A stretch of DNA of 64,000 nucleotides from Ardenticatenales bacterium (GTDB lineage: Bacteria > Chloroflexota > Anaerolineae > Ardenticatenales > Ardenticatenaceae): the NCBI GenBank assembly GCA_020634795.1, contig JACKAZ010000007.1, forward strand, positions 195,578-259,577. Direction: 5' to 3'. A program made the position numbers and the translations under genes. Positions 60,380 to 64,000 of this stretch are shown here, in pieces; position 1 is the first letter of the stretch; each line of letters starts with the position of its first letter. The notes under the pieces are model-generated. The model saw nothing but the letters and a program-made list of their open reading frames with translations, was not told the DNA's origin and made no database searches.

Positions 60380-60912
60380 GGAGCGTCCGCGTAGGCGGAC
60401 GCGTGGCCGCAGGCCTTCCAGCGGGGAATTCATTCCCCTGCTAGGCGCACACAACTAACCTTATCAGAACTTCCGCCCGCGTGTACTAGTTATTCTTGAC
60501 ACTACTACGGGTGCTTCAAGGATATTGTCCCCAACGGTCGGGCGCGTTGTAGTTCCGACTTTAGTTGGCGCGTTGGAGCGTTGGAACGAGACACAAAAGA
60601 GGAAGGAGGAACGGATCGCTCTGAGCAGAGCGGAGGGAGAAATAGCAGTCTTGGAAAGCACATGTCGGTTCGTAGTTCCGACTTTAGTCGGAATCGGGAG
60701 CGCGTCCGCAGAATGTGAGGGGAGTGGACATGTTGTCTAGGGCAGGCTAGAGCCTGTGCTACGAACGGGGAAAGCGTTGGAACGAGGAACAGGACAGCGT
60801 CAGTCCCATCAAATCGGCGGGGCGGGCGGCCACAAGGGCCGCCCCTACAGGGCGTTGCGTGTTTGAGGGTGTATCACAGAGATCACCTCCCTCTCCCGAT
60901 TTCGGGAGAGGG
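60380..60912. repeat. Cluster of REP-like hairpins
   Basis: The cluster contains a GGCCGCAGGCCTTCCAGCGG ... CCCCTGCT unit (about 60403-60443) and GTAG followed by TTCCGACTTTAGT(C/T)GG hairpins at 60549 and 60672. An inverted GGGCGGCCACAAGGGCCGCC...CTAC hairpin lies at 60824-60848, and a CCCTCTCCCGA / TCGGGAGAGGG palindrome at 60889-60912. Confidence 0.75.
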
Positions 60913-60943
60913 ACAGCCGCGACGCGGCAGGGTGAGGGCTGGA

Positions 60944-60972
60944 TTGCCGCCATTTGCCCTTGCTGTTATGAT
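60944..60972 (+). promoter_or_regulatory. Predicted promoter of the CHAT/NB-ARC gene
   Basis: TTGCCG (60944-60949) and TATGAT (60967-60972) are separated by 17 bp and lie just upstream of the start. A GGAG site lies six bases before the ATG at 61010. Confidence 0.6.
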
Positions 60973-61009
60973 AGCTATACAACTTATCGCTACTCGCTTG
61001 GAGCACTTG

Positions 61010-64000
61010 ATGGCTGTCCACCTCACCATTCGCGTGACCGATGATGGGATGCTCGTCGCCTCGCACCAGGGCGACGTGCTTGCCGAGGGTACCCCCTTCG
61101 CCGCGCTGCGCCGCATCGAGCGCAAAGCCGACAACCGCGAATCGAACCCCTACCGCACCGCCCCCTTCGAGCTGGGCCAGACGCTCTACGCCGCGATGGG
61201 TGGCGAGGCGCTCTGGACGCGGCTGAACGAAGACACCGATGGTCTGTTGCTGCTCGACTGCGATCTGCAAAGCGGGACGATCCCGTGGGAGTATGCTGTC
61301 ACACCGGCCCGCCACTGGCTGGTGGCGAGGTTTGGCTTCCTGCGCTACCTGCCCGACGCCCCCGCTGCCCGCCCCGCCCCCGATGGCCCGCTCAACCTCG
61401 TCGTGCTCGCCGCCGATCCGTTGGTGGCTGAACGAGACAAGAAGCTCTATGCGCTCGACCCCTTTCTTGACATAGAGACTGAGCTGAAAGCGATTGAAGC
61501 CACAGTGGCCGCGAGTGGCCAAGCCCTGACCGCCCAGCGCATTCCGCCCACGAAGCAGTCATTGCAATCCGCGCTGCGCCACCGTGCCCCCGCACTGCTC
61601 CATCTGAGCTGTCATGGCAATGTGATCCCCGTGGAGCGCAACGGTCAGACCGTTTACGAAGCACTCTTACAGTTGGAGGATGCCGACGGCAAGGCGGAGA
61701 TGCTGATGGGCGACCAGTTGCGGCGGCTGGCCCCCGCGGGCGTGCTGCGGTTGGTGGTGATGAGCGCCTGCCGCACCGCCGCCAGTGCGCTGGATGCCGA
61801 CCTTGCCCGCGCGTTGGTCAGTGGCGGCGTTCCGGCCGCGGTGGGGATGCAGGGCAACTTCGACGACCCGCTCAGCGACGACCTTGCGGCGGCGCTGTAC
61901 GAGTCGCTGCTGGCCGGTTGGCCGCTGAGCGAGGCGTTGCGCCAAGCGCGGCTGGCGCTCGCCGACCGCCCCGATGCCATCGGCCTGGCGGTCGGCTATG
62001 TCAGCGCCGTGGGGGACACGCCGTTGCCGCTGAGAGCGGGGCCGCCGCGTGCGACGTTGCAACAGACATCGCGGCTGTCGTTGCCCAACAATGTGCAAGC
62101 GCCGCAGCCCTTCGTGGGGCGTGACGGCGAGTTGCACGGCTTGGCGCGCTGTTACAGCACGGGCCACAAGGTCGTGACGGTGGTCGGGACGGGGGGCATC
62201 GGCAAGACGGCGCTGGCCGCCCGCTTCGCCGAACGCTTCGGCTGGCGCTGGCGGGGCGGCGTGATCGGGGTCAGCTTGGCTCAGCTCGCCAACCTGGAGC
62301 CGCTGACCGTGGTGCGGGAGCTGCTGGGCCGATTGCTGCCGCCGCCCCAACTGGCGGCGCTGGCCGATGCCACGCTCGACCAGTGGGAGGAGCTGCTGCT
62401 GAAAGAGGCGCAGAGCGCTGATTGCCTGATCATCGTCGACAATTACGAGAGCGTCTTGCAGGCGATCAGCGGCGCGGCCGATCCGGAGTTGGCCGGTGAG
62501 GCCGAGGGGCCGACCGCACCGAGTGCCGCTGATCTGCGGCAGGCGTTAGACGCGCGTTTTTCGTGGGAGGAATTGCGGACACTGGCGCAGGATGTTGGCA
62601 TCGACCATGAGCATTTGGCGGGGGATACCAAGCCGAGCTTCGCCCGTGAGTTGGTGGCCGCCTGCGAACAGCGTGGCCTGATCACGACGCTACTGACCGA
62701 GGCCCAGCGACAGCGTCCCACGGCATGGCCGGCCGCGTTGCACCCCGCGCGGGACGAGCAGGGGCGACCTCTGAGCGACGAGACGGAGCGCAATGCGGCG
62801 CGGCTGCACCGCGTGGTGGCAACGTTGGCGCAGGGCGGCGTCGATCTGCTGCTGACCAGCCGCCGCCACCCGGCTGGGCTGGCGGGCGAATTCCTCTTCC
62901 CGCCCCATGCGCTGGACGGCGTGGGCGTGAAGGCGGGGGCATCGCTCTTCATTCATCTGAGCAGCCGCGCCAAACAGGCAAAAGAGGCGCAAGCGTTGGC
63001 CGAGCAGGTCGCCACGGTGACCGAGGGCCACCCGCTGGCGATTGCGCTACTGGCCGCCGAGTGGGACCTCAGCACCGAGATCGAGGCGGAGGATTTTCTG
63101 GCGAATTGGGATGAGGAACTGGCGGCCGCCCGCCGCCCGGGCATGGCGGCCCACCATGTCACCTTCGCCACGGCCTTCCGCCGCAGCTTCGACCATTTGA
63201 CCGAGGCGCAGCAGCAGCGACTGGTGGCGCTGCGCCGCTTCCCAGCTCCCTTCTTTGCCGAGGGGGCCGCGCTGCTCTGGCAGGGCGAGCTGCCCGCCGA
63301 CGACGCCGCGCGGAGCGCTCTGCGGCGCGAGTTGGCGATTTTTGTGCAGCGCAGCCTGCTGCGCGTGGACGGTTGGTATGTCGGCGGGGAGTTGCCCGCG
63401 ACCTACCGCTTGGAGCCGGTGATAGCCCGCGCGTTGCAACGCCAGCCTGTGGTGGATGAAGCGATGGCGCAGCGGCGCTATCTGGACTACGCGGCATGGC
63501 TGGTGCGTCATTTGCGGGAGGGGCTGAATGCCCCCGCATTGGTGACCTTGGCCCAACAGTGGGTGGACGAACTGATCCCTCTGAACGACGATCCCTCGTT
63601 ACCGGAGGCGGGCTGGTTCGGCTGGCGCTTGGCCACTCTGTTGTACCAATTTGGTCGCGTGGGCGACGCATTGTCCATCTTGGAACGCATTGTCGAGATC
63701 GCATTGGCTGACGAAGACCAGCGGCTAATCTCGCTATCAAAGTATGATTTGGCGCAGGTGCATGTGACGCGTGGGGAGCTGACGCAGGCGATGGCGCTGT
63801 ACGAGGCGAGCTTGGCGATCAGGGAACAGGTGGGCGACCTGCCGGGGAAAGGGGCCACGCTTCATAACATGGCGCAGGTGCATCAGACGCGTGGGGATCT
63901 GACGCAGGCGATGGCGCTGTACGAGGAGAGCTTGGCGATCAGGGAGCAGGTGGGCGACCTGAAGGGGAAAGGGGCCACGCTCTCTGGCATGGCAAACATA
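61010..64000 (+). CDS. CHAT protease-NB-ARC-TPR (STAND) protein with an effector-associated-like insert, 3'-truncated
   Basis: The open frame is at least 997 codons and runs off the window. Residues about 120-330 form a CHAT caspase-like protease with His202 in LSCHGN and Cys254 in MSACRT. An NB-ARC/STAND ATPase follows: PFVGRDGEL, Walker A GTGGIGKT (393-400), Walker B LIIVDN (473-478) and the LLTSRR sensor (about 612-617). About 135 residues separate Walker B from the sensor. Within them, residues about 506-570 (WEELRTLAQDVGID, SFARELVAACEQRG) match the effector-associated/death-like adaptor pattern. A winged-helix-like region and nearly identical 40-residue TPRs close the visible part. It is probably a conflict-system sensor that activates its protease on ligand binding; this is inferred from architecture. 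Confidence 0.85.
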   Translation, partial: MAVHLTIRVTDDGMLVASHQGDVLAEGTPFAALRRIERKADNRESNPYRTAPFELGQTLYAAMGGEALWTRLNEDTDGLLLLDCDLQSGTIPWEYAVTPARHWLVARFGFLRYLPDAPAARPAPDGPLNLVVLAADPLVAERDKKLYALDPFLDIETELKAIEATVAASGQALTAQRIPPTKQSLQSALRHRAPALLHLSCHGNVIPVERNGQTVYEALLQLEDADGKAEMLMGDQLRRLAPAGVLRLVVMSACRTAASALDADLARALVSGGVPAAVGMQGNFDDPLSDDLAAALYESLLAGWPLSEALRQARLALADRPDAIGLAVGYVSAVGDTPLPLRAGPPRATLQQTSRLSLPNNVQAPQPFVGRDGELHGLARCYSTGHKVVTVVGTGGIGKTALAARFAERFGWRWRGGVIGVSLAQLANLEPLTVVRELLGRLLPPPQLAALADATLDQWEELLLKEAQSADCLIIVDNYESVLQAISGAADPELAGEAEGPTAPSAADLRQALDARFSWEELRTLAQDVGIDHEHLAGDTKPSFARELVAACEQRGLITTLLTEAQRQRPTAWPAALHPARDEQGRPLSDETERNAARLHRVVATLAQGGVDLLLTSRRHPAGLAGEFLFPPHALDGVGVKAGASLFIHLSSRAKQAKEAQALAEQVATVTEGHPLAIALLAAEWDLSTEIEAEDFLANWDEELAAARRPGMAAHHVTFATAFRRSFDHLTEAQQQRLVALRRFPAPFFAEGAALLWQGELPADDAARSALRRELAIFVQRSLLRVDGWYVGGELPATYRLEPVIARALQRQPVVDEAMAQRRYLDYAAWLVRHLREGLNAPALVTLAQQWVDELIPLNDDPSLPEAGWFGWRLATLLYQFGRVGDALSILERIVEIALADEDQRLISLSKYDLAQVHVTRGELTQAMALYEASLAIREQVGDLPGKGATLHNMAQVHQTRGDLTQAMALYEESLAIREQVGDLKGKGATLSGMANI
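63740..64000 (+). repeat. 120-bp near-identical TPR-coding repeats
   Basis: Two repeats with a period of exactly 120 bp (GCGCAGGTGCAT at 63752 and 63872) encode 40-residue TPRs that differ at only a few positions. The array continues beyond the window edge. Confidence 0.9.

Larger units (their letters stand above)
59729..61009. other. 1.3-kb gene-free region with scattered repeats
   Basis: No credible gene is present. It contains the terminator at 59825-59859, a CCCCTCCAAGGAGGGG hairpin near 60065, a GGAGCTGGG nonamer array, REP-like hairpins and a palindrome just before the promoter of the CHAT gene. A gene-poor, repeat-rich border before a conflict-type gene is typical of accessory regions. 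Confidence 0.6.

Overview
The window is about 64 kb of high-GC bacterial chromosome, most likely from a Chloroflexota member (Caldilineae/Ardenticatenia/Anaerolineae-like). This is inference. It rests on secreted proteins with Thr/Pro linkers and a YLPMVLR-type motif, a large CHAT/STAND-type protein, many serine/threonine-kinase and ATP-grasp style genes, and repeat-rich spacers. No rRNA, tRNA, CRISPR array, phage or complete insertion sequence was seen. Genes are short housekeeping or accessory operons on both strands.

Layout. 0-9 kb: the end of a ricin-type lectin, rlmB, cysS, a four-helix-bundle protein, inorganic pyrophosphatase, a coupled pair of ATP-grasp genes, a Cof-type phosphatase and coaD. 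9-21.5 kb: an unknown gene coupled to a membrane Ser/Thr kinase with a sugar-binding ectodomain, a dehydrogenase-azlC-azlD operon, a secreted glycosidase, a DUF1648 protein, a spermidine-synthase-like fusion, a GNAT enzyme, and an aminotransferase-NUDIX pair. 21.5-36.3 kb: recD2, a cytosolic BtuF-like/DUF309 fusion, two secreted proteins sharing one C-terminal anchor, an MBL hydrolase with a CYTH protein, a patatin, an AarF/UbiB kinase, a GH13 amylase, a small coiled-coil protein and a PncC-type amidase. 36.6-41.2 kb: the glyoxylate bypass genes aceB and aceA and an alpha/beta hydrolase. 42-48 kb: a formate dehydrogenase whose catalytic subunit reads an in-frame UGA as selenocysteine, followed by its iron-sulfur and NrfD-type membrane subunits. 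48-60 kb: a CNB/PH-domain membrane protein, a K+ channel with RCK domains, the three-gene proton-translocating transhydrogenase, a cyclic-2,3-diphosphoglycerate-synthase-like GTPase and a membrane alpha/beta hydrolase. 61 kb to the end: a large protein with a CHAT protease, an NB-ARC ATPase and TPRs, cut by the window edge. It resembles conflict/abortive-infection sensors and carries an effector-associated-like domain inside the ATPase core.

The spacers are as notable as the genes. Many hold a composite repeat in fixed order: (AACGCAG)n, then (ATGGTGC)n, then a roughly 50-bp core, then (AACTCATTA)n, ending just before the next start codon. Other elements are two 80-bp-period tandem arrays that share a boundary motif, GTAG-plus-hairpin sequences resembling REP/RAYT elements, a pair of MITE-like elements with inverted ends, and a 17-19 bp palindrome at three promoters including that of aceB.

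Metabolically the window suggests a heterotroph. It has acetate or fatty-acid assimilation by the glyoxylate shunt, formate oxidation into the membrane quinone pool, NADPH supply through transhydrogenase, and extracellular polysaccharide binding and degradation. All functional statements come from reading motifs; no database search was run.
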